A DNA stretch of 23,970 bases from a virus. Made by a program: the position numbers and the translations under genes. The stretch spans positions 1 through 23,970 of the IMG/VR virus record IMGVR_UViG_3300032524_000183; one strand, 5' to 3'. How positions within the stretch are numbered: position 1 is the stretch's first letter; each line of letters begins with the position of its first letter. Positions 13,387 to 21,176 of this stretch are shown here, piece after piece. Under the pieces are notes generated by a model. It saw only the letters and a program-made list of their open reading frames with translations, searched no databases and was not told the DNA's origin.

Positions 13387-14019
13387 GTGGGAATAGAGAA
13401 GAATAAAGGGCGCTTCGGAAACACGGTAACAGCCCGTGGTGGTGTGCGCGAGGCCGTCGATATCGAGCGGCTGTTGCATTGGGTTTATGCCATGCAGAAG
13501 CCGCACTATGGCGGCCGCATGGGTGGCGGCGGTGGCGGCTATGACGGCTTGGCGGCCTTGGGCACCAGGGTCGACGGGACCGGCGCCGGCGTCTGGCGCT
13601 GCGACGAAGACGCCGAAACACTCCATGCCATGGTCGACCGCCTACCCGATCCGTTGTTGATCCGCCGTCATGCCGAAGTCGGCGGCCATCCCGATTGGAA
13701 GCCGGGCGCTTGGCATCGGGTCGTGCCGATGTGGCGCACGCCGCCCGCCGACGCGGCGCCGGGGCAAAAGCCGCGCCCGGTGATGGAATACAATGAGCGC
13801 AAGCATCCGGTCGTGTGTTTGTTGCGCGAGGTCGATCCGCCGGAATATACCGCCATGGCTCGCGCCACCTATGGCCAATGGCACGGCGCCCTGACCACGT
13901 TGGTTCAGCGTTGCGCCAAGACGCCGCTGCGTCGCTTCGATGCAGTCGGACCTGTCGCGCCCGCTGCGCCCTGGCTGTCCCCTCGAAAAAGGGTGTTGCG
14001 TGATTTATCAATAACTTAG
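13387..14019 (+). CDS. hypothetical protein after the repeat array
   Basis: 210 aa from a GTG at 13387 with AAAGGGG 6 nt upstream. The N-terminus is GGVREAVDIERLLHWVYAMQ, then a Gly-rich turn (GGRMGGGGGGYDG) and WRCDEDAETLHAMVDRLPDP. A middle part (WKPGAWHRVVPMWR) and a C-terminal helix (YTAMARATYGQWHGALTTLV) follow. The family is not recognised. It is the last gene of the early rightward run and is followed by a terminator-like hairpin and then the terminase; position suggests a replication or late-gene regulator. An antisense frame at 13343-14011 is Arg/Pro-rich and was rejected. Confidence 0.65.
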   Translation: MGIEKNKGRFGNTVTARGGVREAVDIERLLHWVYAMQKPHYGGRMGGGGGGYDGLAALGTRVDGTGAGVWRCDEDAETLHAMVDRLPDPLLIRRHAEVGGHPDWKPGAWHRVVPMWRTPPADAAPGQKPRPVMEYNERKHPVVCLLREVDPPEYTAMARATYGQWHGALTTLVQRCAKTPLRRFDAVGPVAPAAPWLSPRKRVLRDLSIT

Positions 14020-14101
14020 GCCGTGGGTGTCAGGTGACGATTTGCAGGGCCTGCGAAAATCATCTAACCGAAAGGCACAGTCTGGATTTGCTGCGAATTG
14101 G

Positions 14102-14135
14102 AACCGCCGACGGGAAACCGCCGGCGGTTTTCGTT
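14102..14135 (+). terminator. possible rho-independent terminator after early genes
   Basis: AACCGCCG (14102-14109) pairs with CGGCGGTT (14122-14129), with a 12-nt loop, followed by TTCGTTT. An alternative small hairpin is AAACCG-CCGG-CGGTTT (14115-14130). The T tail is interrupted, so the signal is moderate. It lies in the 261-bp gap between early and late genes. That gap also contains an 8-T tract at 14212-14219 and a (GTT)5 run at 14242-14256; no gene is visible in it. Confidence 0.42.
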
Positions 14136-14280
14136 TGCGCGTCCCAAAATTTCGCGCGGGTCCCTCTGACGATCTATCGAAAGCCTAACGGTAGCGCAGC
14201 GTGCGGCGTGATTTTTTTTCGGGTTTCGAGATTGTTGGCGGGTTGTTGTTGTTGTTGTCATTTGCAGGGAAGGGCAGGCC

Positions 14281-14865
14281 ATGATCGACGTAAGCGATGC
14301 GGCGCCCGGCGCCTTGACTGTCAACCTGACCGAGGCCGCCCGCCTGTTGGGAATTTCCGTGCCGGCCTTCAAGGGCTGGCTGGATAAATACGACGATCTG
14401 CCGGTGCGCTTGCTCGGCACCAATGGCCAGCCCTACGAATTCGACGCGCAGGAATTGGCGGCCTGGCACCAGACCAAAAAAGCGACCCTGGCGGCGGCGG
14501 CCCTGGATCGCGGGGCCGAGATCGACCAGTGGCGGCTTAATCTGTTTGGGGTCGAGGCCCAGGCCGAGGCGAGCGGCCGCTCGGCCAAGGAATTGTTAGA
14601 GGAAATCCAGACCCAGAATGCGATCGACAACCTGGCCCTTCGGCGCGGCGAACTGGTGCGCGCCGCCGAGGTGCGGGATTGTGTCGAGGGTGCTTTCGTC
14701 ACGCTGCGCGCCACGGTGATGGATATCCCCGACGCGGTCGCCCGCGAACTGGACCTGGATCGCGCCGACCGTGAAATAATCCGCGCAGTCTGCCGGGCCG
14801 CCCTGGCCTCGGCCTCGATCACCCTGGCCAGCCTGGCCGACGACAATCAATCGGTGGCAGCGTGA
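14281..14865 (+). CDS. terminase small subunit (Nu1/DUF1441-like)
   Basis: 194 aa. The N-terminal DNA-binding part reads VNLTEAARLLGISVPAFKGW, then the wing (LLGTNGQPYEFDAQELAAW), as in lambda Nu1 and DUF1441 proteins. It is followed by a helical oligomerisation region (IQTQNAIDNLALRRGELVRA; VARELDLDRADREIIRAVC). It recognises the packaging site and hands DNA to the large subunit, whose gene overlaps its stop. A GGGAAGGG ribosome site lies before the ATG. The first late gene of the window. Confidence 0.88.
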   Translation: MIDVSDAAPGALTVNLTEAARLLGISVPAFKGWLDKYDDLPVRLLGTNGQPYEFDAQELAAWHQTKKATLAAAALDRGAEIDQWRLNLFGVEAQAEASGRSAKELLEEIQTQNAIDNLALRRGELVRAAEVRDCVEGAFVTLRATVMDIPDAVARELDLDRADREIIRAVCRAALASASITLASLADDNQSVAA

Positions 14866-16922
14866 TGGACCTGCAAGGCCTGCAAATTGGCGGCTACGCG
14901 CCGGCGGCCGGGATCTTCGCCGAGGCGGCGGCGCTGATCGAGGCGCCCGACGATATCGCCCTGACAACCTGGGCCGAGGATAACCGGCGCCTGGATAACG
15001 CGGGCGGCGGCAGATCCGGGCCATTCAATTTTGACGAAACGCCATATTTGCGCGAGCCGCAAGACTTGCTGGCATCGACGGCGATTTTTACGGCTATCGT
15101 TTTGATGGGCGGGGCGCAATCGGGAAAAACGGAAGTGATCTTGAACTGGATCGGCCATACGGTCGCTGTGGATCCTGCCGATATGCTGATCTTGCATCCC
15201 GACAAGGAACTGGTGCGCGAGTTCATGGTCGCCCGGCTGGGCAAAATGTTGGCACATACCGACGGCCTGCCGCGCACCCAGGTCGACAATGTTTTCGAAA
15301 AGCGGTTTCGCGGCGCCTCGATCTATGGCGTCTGGCCGGTCGGTTCGCAATTGCGGCAACGTCCGATCCCGCGCTGGGTGATCGATGATCTTGACAACGT
15401 GCCCGAGGATATCGAGAAGCAAGGCAGCGCCAAGGGCCTGTTGATCGGCCGGCAAACCACATTCGAGGGCCGCGATAAATCCTTGATGGCGTCGTCGCCG
15501 TCCCTGGGGAAAACGCGCGGCATCGAGGCCGAATATATGGCCGGGACGCGCAAGGTCTGGCATTGGCCCTGCCCGTCATGCGGCGAATATTTCGCGCCGG
15601 CCTGGGGCCAGGTTCACGTCGAAAGCGATGCCGGCGAATTGATCCCGGTCGAGGAAGCGGCAATTACGTCGGCGCGCGGCCAGGCCACGGCGGCGCTGGT
15701 CTGCCCGGCAAACGGTTGCGTCATTGCCGGCCGGCATAAACGCGCCATGAACCGGGCCGGCGTTTGGGTTGGCCCGCTGCAAACGGTCGCCGACGATGGC
15801 ACCGTCAGTGGCCCGGAAATCGAAACGGCTGTCGCCTCTTATCACCTGCATGGCCTGATCGGTTTGTCGTCATGGGGCCGGCTGGTCAAGATTTACCTGG
15901 ACGCCTGGGAGAAATGGCAAAACTTTCAGGACGAAAGCGAACTGCGCACCTTCACCAATACGGGCCTGGGCCAGAATTACCAAGCGCGGGTCGGTGACGG
16001 CGACCGGGTCGAGGCCGATGCCTTGGTCGCGCGGGCCGCAACGGCCGGCTATGTCCTGAAAACCGTGCCGCCCTGGGCGGTCTGCCTGACGGCGGCGGTG
16101 GATATCCAGGGCAATCGGTTCGAGGTTTTGGTTACGGCCTGGGGTGTCGGCTTTGAAAGCGCCGTGGTGGACCGTTTCGCCATTCTGTCGCTTGACGATG
16201 GCGTCACGGCGATCAATCCCGGCCGTCATGCGGAACACTGGGGCCAGATTTTGCAAAAGGTGATCTGGCGCCGCTATCCCCTGGCCGGCGATGCCCGGCG
16301 ATCGATGCCGATATTGAACACGGCGATCGATACGGGCGGCGTCGAGGGCGTGACAAATAACGCCTTTCAGTTCTGGCATACGGCGATCGGCGCCGGCGTG
16401 CCAGTAACGGCGATTACACTGGTTAAGGGCGGCAGCAATCCCAAGGGCCGGCTATTGCCGCCGCCGACGATCGACGCCAAAAGGAAAATGCCGGGCTTTC
16501 CCGATCCTGAATTATTTCTCCCGAATGTGAACCGGGTAAAAGATATCCTCGCCGCCCGCCTGGCACTGCCCGACCTGGGGCCGGGCTTTGTGCATTTGCC
16601 GGCCGATATGGATGCCGGCCACGTCGCCGAGATCACCGCCGAAAATAAGGTCAACGGGATCTGGGAAAAAACCGGCTTCGGCGCAAACGAAACCTGGGAT
16701 TTGCTGGTTTATAACCTGGTCGCCTTGATGCGCCACGGCGCCACCGATGGCACCCTGGCCTGGGTGCCGGCCTGGGCGCGGCCGGAACAAAGGCCGGCCA
16801 CGGATCCCGCGATCGATGCCGCGACCGATCCCGCGATTGCGCCGGCGGCCGGTCCCGCGCCTGTCCAGGCGCCGGCGAACGCCGTTCGCCCACCGCAAAC
16901 CATTATGCGAAGGGATTTTTAG
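14865..16922 (+). CDS. terminase large subunit, GpA family
   Basis: 685 aa, usual for the GpA family. The start includes RLDNAGGGRSGPFNFDETPY, the conserved entry of this family. The packaging ATPase has Walker A GGAQSGKT (about 82-89) and the acidic segment RWVIDDLDNVPED (about 170-182). A zinc ribbon begins with CPSC (about 236-239) and continues at VCPANGC. The nuclease domain starts near AAVDIQGNRFEVLVTAWG, with the metal-binding Asp. The tail is Pro/Ala-rich. It cuts concatemers and pumps DNA into the prohead. ATG at 14865 overlaps the upstream stop by 1 nt; a GTG at 14862 gives a 4-nt GTGA overlap and is a good alternative. Confidence 0.96.
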   Translation: MDLQGLQIGGYAPAAGIFAEAAALIEAPDDIALTTWAEDNRRLDNAGGGRSGPFNFDETPYLREPQDLLASTAIFTAIVLMGGAQSGKTEVILNWIGHTVAVDPADMLILHPDKELVREFMVARLGKMLAHTDGLPRTQVDNVFEKRFRGASIYGVWPVGSQLRQRPIPRWVIDDLDNVPEDIEKQGSAKGLLIGRQTTFEGRDKSLMASSPSLGKTRGIEAEYMAGTRKVWHWPCPSCGEYFAPAWGQVHVESDAGELIPVEEAAITSARGQATAALVCPANGCVIAGRHKRAMNRAGVWVGPLQTVADDGTVSGPEIETAVASYHLHGLIGLSSWGRLVKIYLDAWEKWQNFQDESELRTFTNTGLGQNYQARVGDGDRVEADALVARAATAGYVLKTVPPWAVCLTAAVDIQGNRFEVLVTAWGVGFESAVVDRFAILSLDDGVTAINPGRHAEHWGQILQKVIWRRYPLAGDARRSMPILNTAIDTGGVEGVTNNAFQFWHTAIGAGVPVTAITLVKGGSNPKGRLLPPPTIDAKRKMPGFPDPELFLPNVNRVKDILAARLALPDLGPGFVHLPADMDAGHVAEITAENKVNGIWEKTGFGANETWDLLVYNLVALMRHGATDGTLAWVPAWARPEQRPATDPAIDAATDPAIAPAAGPAPVQAPANAVRPPQTIMRRDF

Positions 16923-16923
16923 C

Positions 16924-17142
16924 ATGGCCCTAACGCTTGCCATTTCCGAGGCGCAATTAGATTTGTGGGTGGCCGCCTCGACGGCGGTCGCGGCCAATCA
17001 AAGTTATACAATTGGCGACCGCGCATTGACCCGCGCTGATGCCAAAGAGGTCCGCGAAATGATCGTATTTTGGCAGGGCCAATGCCTGGCCCAAGGCGGG
17101 TCGACGACGCCGTCGGCGCGCCTCGCGGTGGTGATGGAATGA
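16924..17142 (+). CDS. gpW/DUF6148-like head-tail connector
   Basis: 72 aa: an N-terminal helix (AISEAQLDLWVAASTAVAAN), then SYTIGDRALTRADAKEVREM and a closing helix. This is the gpW/DUF6148 plan, found between terminase and portal genes in lambda-like head modules, where gpW forms part of the head-tail neck. AAGGGA lies 9 nt upstream. Its stop overlaps the portal ATG (ATGA). Confidence 0.87.
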   Translation: MALTLAISEAQLDLWVAASTAVAANQSYTIGDRALTRADAKEVREMIVFWQGQCLAQGGSTTPSARLAVVME

Positions 17143-18767
17143 GCCAGCGCAGTTTGTTTGATCGCGCCGCGTTGGCAATTTCGCCGCGCTGGGCCGCCCG
17201 GCGTGCCGCCGATCGCCTGGCCTATGACGCTGTGTATTCCGCCGCCGCCGGTTATAGCGGCGGCCGGTCGGATCGCCGGCCGACGTTTAACTGGCGCCCT
17301 GGCGGTGGATCCGCCGACGCCAATATCATGCCGACCTTGGAGAGTTTGCGCGGCCGGGCGCGGGATGCGTCACGCAATGCCCCGATCGCAACGGCGGCCC
17401 TGGGCCGAAATGTTACGTTCGTGGTTGGCGACGGTTTGCGCGCGCAACCGCAAATCGATCGCGAGGTGGTCGGCCTGGATCCCACCGCCGCCGGGAAATG
17501 GGAATTATCGGCCGGCCGCGCCTGGCGCTTATGGGCTGAAAGTGACGCCTGCGATGCGTCGCGATCGCTCGATTTTGCCGGCTTGCAGGAATTGGTTTAT
17601 CGGGCCGCGCTCGATAGCGGCGACGTTTTTGTCGTGCTGCGCGATGTAAAGCGGCCCGGCTGGCCTTATGGCCTGGCCTTGCAGGTATTCGAGGCCGACC
17701 AGGTCAGCAATCCCAACGGCCAGCGCGACGGCACCGAATTGAAAAGCGGCAATAAAATCGTCGGCGGCGTCGAGCTGGACGAATATGGCGCGGCGGTGGC
17801 GTATCATTTCCAAAATGTGCATCCTGGCAACGTGGCCGGGCGTGCGGATCGGACGTGGTCGCGGGTGCCAACCTGGTCGCCCGAATTGGGCCGGCGCCAG
17901 GTGTTGCACCTGTATGACAAATTGCGGCCCGGCCAGACGCGCGGCGTCCCTTTCATGGCGCCGGTGGTCGAGCAATTAAAGCAATTGACCAGCTATTCGG
18001 AGGCTGAATTAACGGCCGCCGTGATTTCGGCCATGATTGCAATTGTTCACAAGGGATCCGGCACGCCGTTACCTAACGTGGATCCCAACAATAACCTGGC
18101 CCCGGCTGGGCCGGCCCGCGAATACAAAATGGCGCCGGGCGTGGTTCTGGATCTGGGCAAGGAAGACGAAGTCACCTCGCTAAACATGGGCCGGCCCAAT
18201 CCCGAATTTGATCCATTCTATACCGCCGTGGTCGGTCAGATCGCCGCCGCGATCGATATCCCCAGGGAAGTTTTATTAATGCACTTTGTGGCCAGCTATT
18301 CGGCCAGCCGTGCGGCCCTGGAAATGATGGCGCAATTCGTCCGTCGCCGGCGGTCCTGGTTGACCCGTCGCTTTTGCGCGCCGGTCTATGGCGCCTTGAT
18401 TACCGAGGCGATCGCGGCCAATCACCTGGCCGCGCCGGGATTGTTCGAGGATGCCATGGTTCGCCAGGCCTGGCTTGGCTGCGCCTGGATCGGCCCGAAA
18501 CAAATGTCGCTCGATCCCATGAAGGAAAACAAGGCCGACGAAATCGCCGTCGCCCATGGCTGGAAAACCGACCAGGAAGTCACGGCGGAAAAAACCGGCG
18601 GCGATTGGGACCGCAACATTGGCCGCCGCAAACAGGAAATTGCCCTGGCTGCCGACGCCGAGGGTATGGGCCACAACGGCGGCCCGGCCCTGGATCCCGA
18701 AGATAACAACGACTTGCCCGGTCCCGACTTAGAAGACGCCTTGCAAAAATTGGAGGATCAGCAATGA
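17139..18767 (+). CDS. portal protein, lambda family
   Basis: 542 aa, standard for lambda gpB-like portals. The N-terminus shows YDAVYSAAAGY, RARDASRNAPIATAALGRNV and FVVGDGLRAQP, family hallmarks. Later come HLYDKLRPGQTRGVPFMAPV and PREVLLMHFVASYSASRAAL, the conserved C-terminal block where the portal builds the channel and clip. The portal is the dodecameric DNA gate at the head vertex, working with GpA. The acidic tail (EDNNDLPGPDLEDALQKLED) may reach the scaffold. ATG overlaps the gpW-like stop, and its own stop overlaps the protease by 4 nt. Confidence 0.96.
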   Translation: MSQRSLFDRAALAISPRWAARRAADRLAYDAVYSAAAGYSGGRSDRRPTFNWRPGGGSADANIMPTLESLRGRARDASRNAPIATAALGRNVTFVVGDGLRAQPQIDREVVGLDPTAAGKWELSAGRAWRLWAESDACDASRSLDFAGLQELVYRAALDSGDVFVVLRDVKRPGWPYGLALQVFEADQVSNPNGQRDGTELKSGNKIVGGVELDEYGAAVAYHFQNVHPGNVAGRADRTWSRVPTWSPELGRRQVLHLYDKLRPGQTRGVPFMAPVVEQLKQLTSYSEAELTAAVISAMIAIVHKGSGTPLPNVDPNNNLAPAGPAREYKMAPGVVLDLGKEDEVTSLNMGRPNPEFDPFYTAVVGQIAAAIDIPREVLLMHFVASYSASRAALEMMAQFVRRRRSWLTRRFCAPVYGALITEAIAANHLAAPGLFEDAMVRQAWLGCAWIGPKQMSLDPMKENKADEIAVAHGWKTDQEVTAEKTGGDWDRNIGRRKQEIALAADAEGMGHNGGPALDPEDNNDLPGPDLEDALQKLEDQQ

Positions 18768-20236
18768 CCGCCGCGTTTGATCTGGCAATGGCCGAGGCCT
18801 GGGCGATGGCCGAAAAACCGCTTCTGACCCTTTTCGATATTGCCGCCCGCACGAATGAAACGCCGGCGGCGATCGAAACGCAATTGGGTCGCCCATTGGT
18901 CAATAGCCAAAAAACCACTATCCGCGATGGTGTCGCCATGGTGCCGATCGCCGGCCCCATATTCCGCCGGGCTAATCTGTTCACCCAGATTTCGGGCGCC
19001 ACGTCTAATGAGGTTCTGGCCCGTGATCTGCGCGCCGCCGCCGATGATCCCGCCGTTACGGCGATCCTATTGGCGATCGATAGCCCCGGCGGCGAGGTCA
19101 ACGGGACCAACGAAGTCGCCAAGCTGGTCGCGACGATCCGCGACGAAGGCAATAAGCCGATCGTCGCTTATGTTTCGGGCATGGCCGCCTCGGGGGCCTA
19201 TTGGATCGCCAGCGCCGCCAGTAAAATTTATGTCGATGAAACCGCATTGCTGGGATCAATCGGCGTGATTGCCGGTTTTACCGACCGTAGCGAAATGCCC
19301 GGCCAACCGAAAAAAATAACGATCATTTCCAGCCAATCGCCGAACAAGGCGCCGGATCCCACAACGGATGCGGGCCGGGCGACGATCCGGGCGACGGTTG
19401 ACGGGCTGGCCGAGGTGTTTATCGCCCAGGTCGCCGCCGGCCGCGACGTATCGGTCGAAACCGTCAAGGAAGATTTTGGCCAGGGCGATGTTTTGATCGG
19501 CGCGGCGGCGGTGGCCGCCGGCATGGCCGACGGCATTGCCACCCATGAGGAAGTTCTCGCCGGGCTTATTGCCGGCACAATTGCCGACGCGGATCCGCGC
19601 CCGGCTTCACCCCAGCATAGAGGTACTGGAAAAATGGTTACGAAAAACGCGGATCAGATCCGTGCAGAGCATCCCGAGGCTTTTGCCGAAATCAGCGCCA
19701 CGGCGCGCAAGGAAGGCGAGATCGCCGGCGATGCCCTAGGCCGCCAGGCCGGGCATGATGAAGGCCTGGCCGTTGGCATTGCTGCCGGCAAGGCTGAAGG
19801 CCTGGCGCTGGGCGCCGACGCCGAGCGCCTGCGCGTGGTGGCCTTGGAAGCCGTGGCGTTGCCCGGCTACGAACCTTTGCTGGCTGCCCACAAGGCCGAC
19901 GCCGCCCTGACTGATACGGATCTAATGCGCGCCCAGGTCGATGCGCAAAAGGCAAAGGGTGGGCAGGCGATTGCGGCTACGGCGGCCGACGAACAAACCC
20001 TGGCGATCGATTTGCCGCAACCGGCGGCGAGTGCCAGCGGTACGCCAGCGGTCCAGGCCGTGATCGTCGAGGGCGACGAGGAAGGCGCAGTCGCCGCCGA
20101 CAAGGCGGAATGGTCGGCTAATTCTGCCCTGCGGGCCGAATTCAACCTTAGCGGCGAGGCTGGCTATCTGGCCTATGCCAAGGCCGCGCGGGCCGGCACG
20201 ATTAAGGCGCCGGCCGTGATGATGGTTCCGGCCTAG
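18764..20236 (+). CDS. S49 prohead protease, gpC-like, with C-terminal scaffold part
   Basis: 490 aa. The SppA/S49 domain spans about 50-265: ILLAIDSPGGEVNG (101-114), the nucleophile in GMAASGAYWIAS (Ser143) and ALLGSIGV. A candidate catalytic Lys is at 195 in SPNKAPDP, as in single-domain S49 enzymes. The C-terminal 200 residues (Ala/Asp/Lys-rich, helical, with GRQAGHDEGLAVGIAAGKAE) resemble the scaffold part of lambda gpC, which is also made separately as Nu3. The protease clears scaffold during head maturation. An in-frame internal start at 19634 with its own ribosome site is listed separately. Confidence 0.93.
   Translation: MTAAFDLAMAEAWAMAEKPLLTLFDIAARTNETPAAIETQLGRPLVNSQKTTIRDGVAMVPIAGPIFRRANLFTQISGATSNEVLARDLRAAADDPAVTAILLAIDSPGGEVNGTNEVAKLVATIRDEGNKPIVAYVSGMAASGAYWIASAASKIYVDETALLGSIGVIAGFTDRSEMPGQPKKITIISSQSPNKAPDPTTDAGRATIRATVDGLAEVFIAQVAAGRDVSVETVKEDFGQGDVLIGAAAVAAGMADGIATHEEVLAGLIAGTIADADPRPASPQHRGTGKMVTKNADQIRAEHPEAFAEISATARKEGEIAGDALGRQAGHDEGLAVGIAAGKAEGLALGADAERLRVVALEAVALPGYEPLLAAHKADAALTDTDLMRAQVDAQKAKGGQAIAATAADEQTLAIDLPQPAASASGTPAVQAVIVEGDEEGAVAADKAEWSANSALRAEFNLSGEAGYLAYAKAARAGTIKAPAVMMVPA
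19634..20236 (+). CDS. probable nested scaffold protein (Nu3-like), in frame within the protease gene
   Basis: An ATG at 19634 (residue 291 of the protease) is preceded by AGAGG at 19619-19623, 10 nt away. It would give a 200-aa protein that begins MVTKNADQIRAEHPEAF, exactly where the protease domain ends and the scaffold-like region begins. In lambda, Nu3 is made the same way from within gene C. The arrangement is by analogy; the internal start is supported only by the ribosome site and domain boundary. Confidence 0.55.
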   Translation: MVTKNADQIRAEHPEAFAEISATARKEGEIAGDALGRQAGHDEGLAVGIAAGKAEGLALGADAERLRVVALEAVALPGYEPLLAAHKADAALTDTDLMRAQVDAQKAKGGQAIAATAADEQTLAIDLPQPAASASGTPAVQAVIVEGDEEGAVAADKAEWSANSALRAEFNLSGEAGYLAYAKAARAGTIKAPAVMMVPA

Positions 20237-20290
20237 TCCGAAAACTCTAACAACAACCGCCGCCCTGGGCGGTCGGTCACAAGTCTAACC

Positions 20291-20305
20291 TTGCAATGAT
20301 TGCAA
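20291..20305. promoter_or_regulatory. 15-bp palindrome before the cement-protein gene
   Basis: TTGCAATGATTGCAA is a perfect odd palindrome (7-bp arms around G). It is followed by AAAAATTGAGGTAGG and the ATG at 20324. It could be an operator or just a small mRNA hairpin near the ribosome site. A separate hairpin (ACCGCC/GGCGGT, 20256-20273) lies upstream without a T-run. Confidence 0.35.
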
Positions 20306-20323
20306 AAAATTGAGGTAGGAAAA

Positions 20324-21091
20324 ATGACGACTTTGGCAGTTGATACCCCTCGCCGGTTTACGCCGTTCGGGACCGACGTCGACGCATTCGGCGTGATCGC
20401 GTCGGATACTATTTATGAAGGTTCCGCCGTTGGCGATAACGGTTCGGGCTATGGCCGGCCGTTGGTTTCGGCAGATCCGTTTCGCGGCTTCGCCCTGCAA
20501 AAGGCCGACAATTCGGCCGGCGCCGCCGGTGCCCTTAACGTCAAGGTTCAAACGCGCGGGCAGATCCGCCTGGCGATTACCAGCCTGGGCATTACCGACG
20601 TAGGCCGCCCGGTCTATGCGGCCGACGACAATACCTTCGCCCTGACCGGCTTGGGCACTTATATCGGCCGGGTGGTGCGGTACGAAAGCACCGGCGTGGG
20701 CATTGTCGCTTTCGATGTTATGTCGCCCGAGCGGGAATTGATCGTTCCTATTGCCCTGACGCTCGCCAACCTGGCCGATGGCGACGTCGTAACCGCCTAT
20801 ACGCCGGGCTTTCCGGGGCGGATCAAGGCGCTGGATTTTGCCGTCCTGGTGGCGGTGACGACGGCGGCGAAACTGTCGACGCTAAATGCCGAAATTAACA
20901 CCACCAACGTCACGGGCGGCGCGGTTGCCTTGACGTCGGCCAATTGTACGCCGATCGGTAAGGTTGTCGCCGGATCCGCGGTTTCCGCCGCCAATGCTTT
21001 CGATATTAACGACACGATATCGATCGAGGCGGCCAGCACCACCACCTTTGTCGAAGGCTCGGGCGTCCTACTGGTCAAGCTGGGGTACTAA
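20324..21091 (+). CDS. capsid cement/decoration protein (DUF2190-like) with extra C-terminal domain
   Basis: 255 aa. Residues 1-140 follow the DUF2190/cement pattern: a short N-arm, then beta-strands with FGVIASDTIYEGSAVG, FRGFALQKADNSAG, VKVQTRGQIRLAI and GRPVYAADDNTFALTG, ending in FDVM. Such proteins stabilise the capsid at three-fold or local positions. Residues about 147-255 form a second beta-rich region (LANLADGDVVTAYTPGFPGR; LSTLNAEINTTNVTGGAVAL; GSGVLLVKLGY) not part of a plain cement protein. The start at 20324 has GAGGTAGG 4-5 nt upstream. Confidence 0.82.
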   Translation: MTTLAVDTPRRFTPFGTDVDAFGVIASDTIYEGSAVGDNGSGYGRPLVSADPFRGFALQKADNSAGAAGALNVKVQTRGQIRLAITSLGITDVGRPVYAADDNTFALTGLGTYIGRVVRYESTGVGIVAFDVMSPERELIVPIALTLANLADGDVVTAYTPGFPGRIKALDFAVLVAVTTAAKLSTLNAEINTTNVTGGAVALTSANCTPIGKVVAGSAVSAANAFDINDTISIEAASTTTFVEGSGVLLVKLGY

Positions 21092-21176
21092 TCCGGCGGG
21101 CGTCTGCCTGCCGCGCTAAATGTTTAATCCGTCGCCGCCGCCAATGGCTACGCGACAAATCTAGGGAAATTGAAAA

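Noticed and set aside
13343-14011. 222-aa minus-strand open frame opposite the gene at 13387-14019
   Set aside because: Arg/Pro-rich, crosses the repeat array, lacks a ribosome site; the + strand frame has AAAGGGG and more natural composition.
14205-14219. Terminator ending in an 8-T tract
   Set aside because: The T-tract is preceded by only a 4-bp possible stem (CGCA/TGCG) several bases away, too weak to call.
14034-14387. 117-aa + strand frame in the gap before the terminase genes
   Set aside because: Runs through the terminator-like hairpin and T-tract and into the small terminase in another frame; Cys-rich low-quality translation.
20256-20273. Hairpin ACCGCC/GGCGGT after the protease gene as a terminator
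   Set aside because: Six-bp stem without a T-run; not distinguishable from chance in such G+C-rich DNA.
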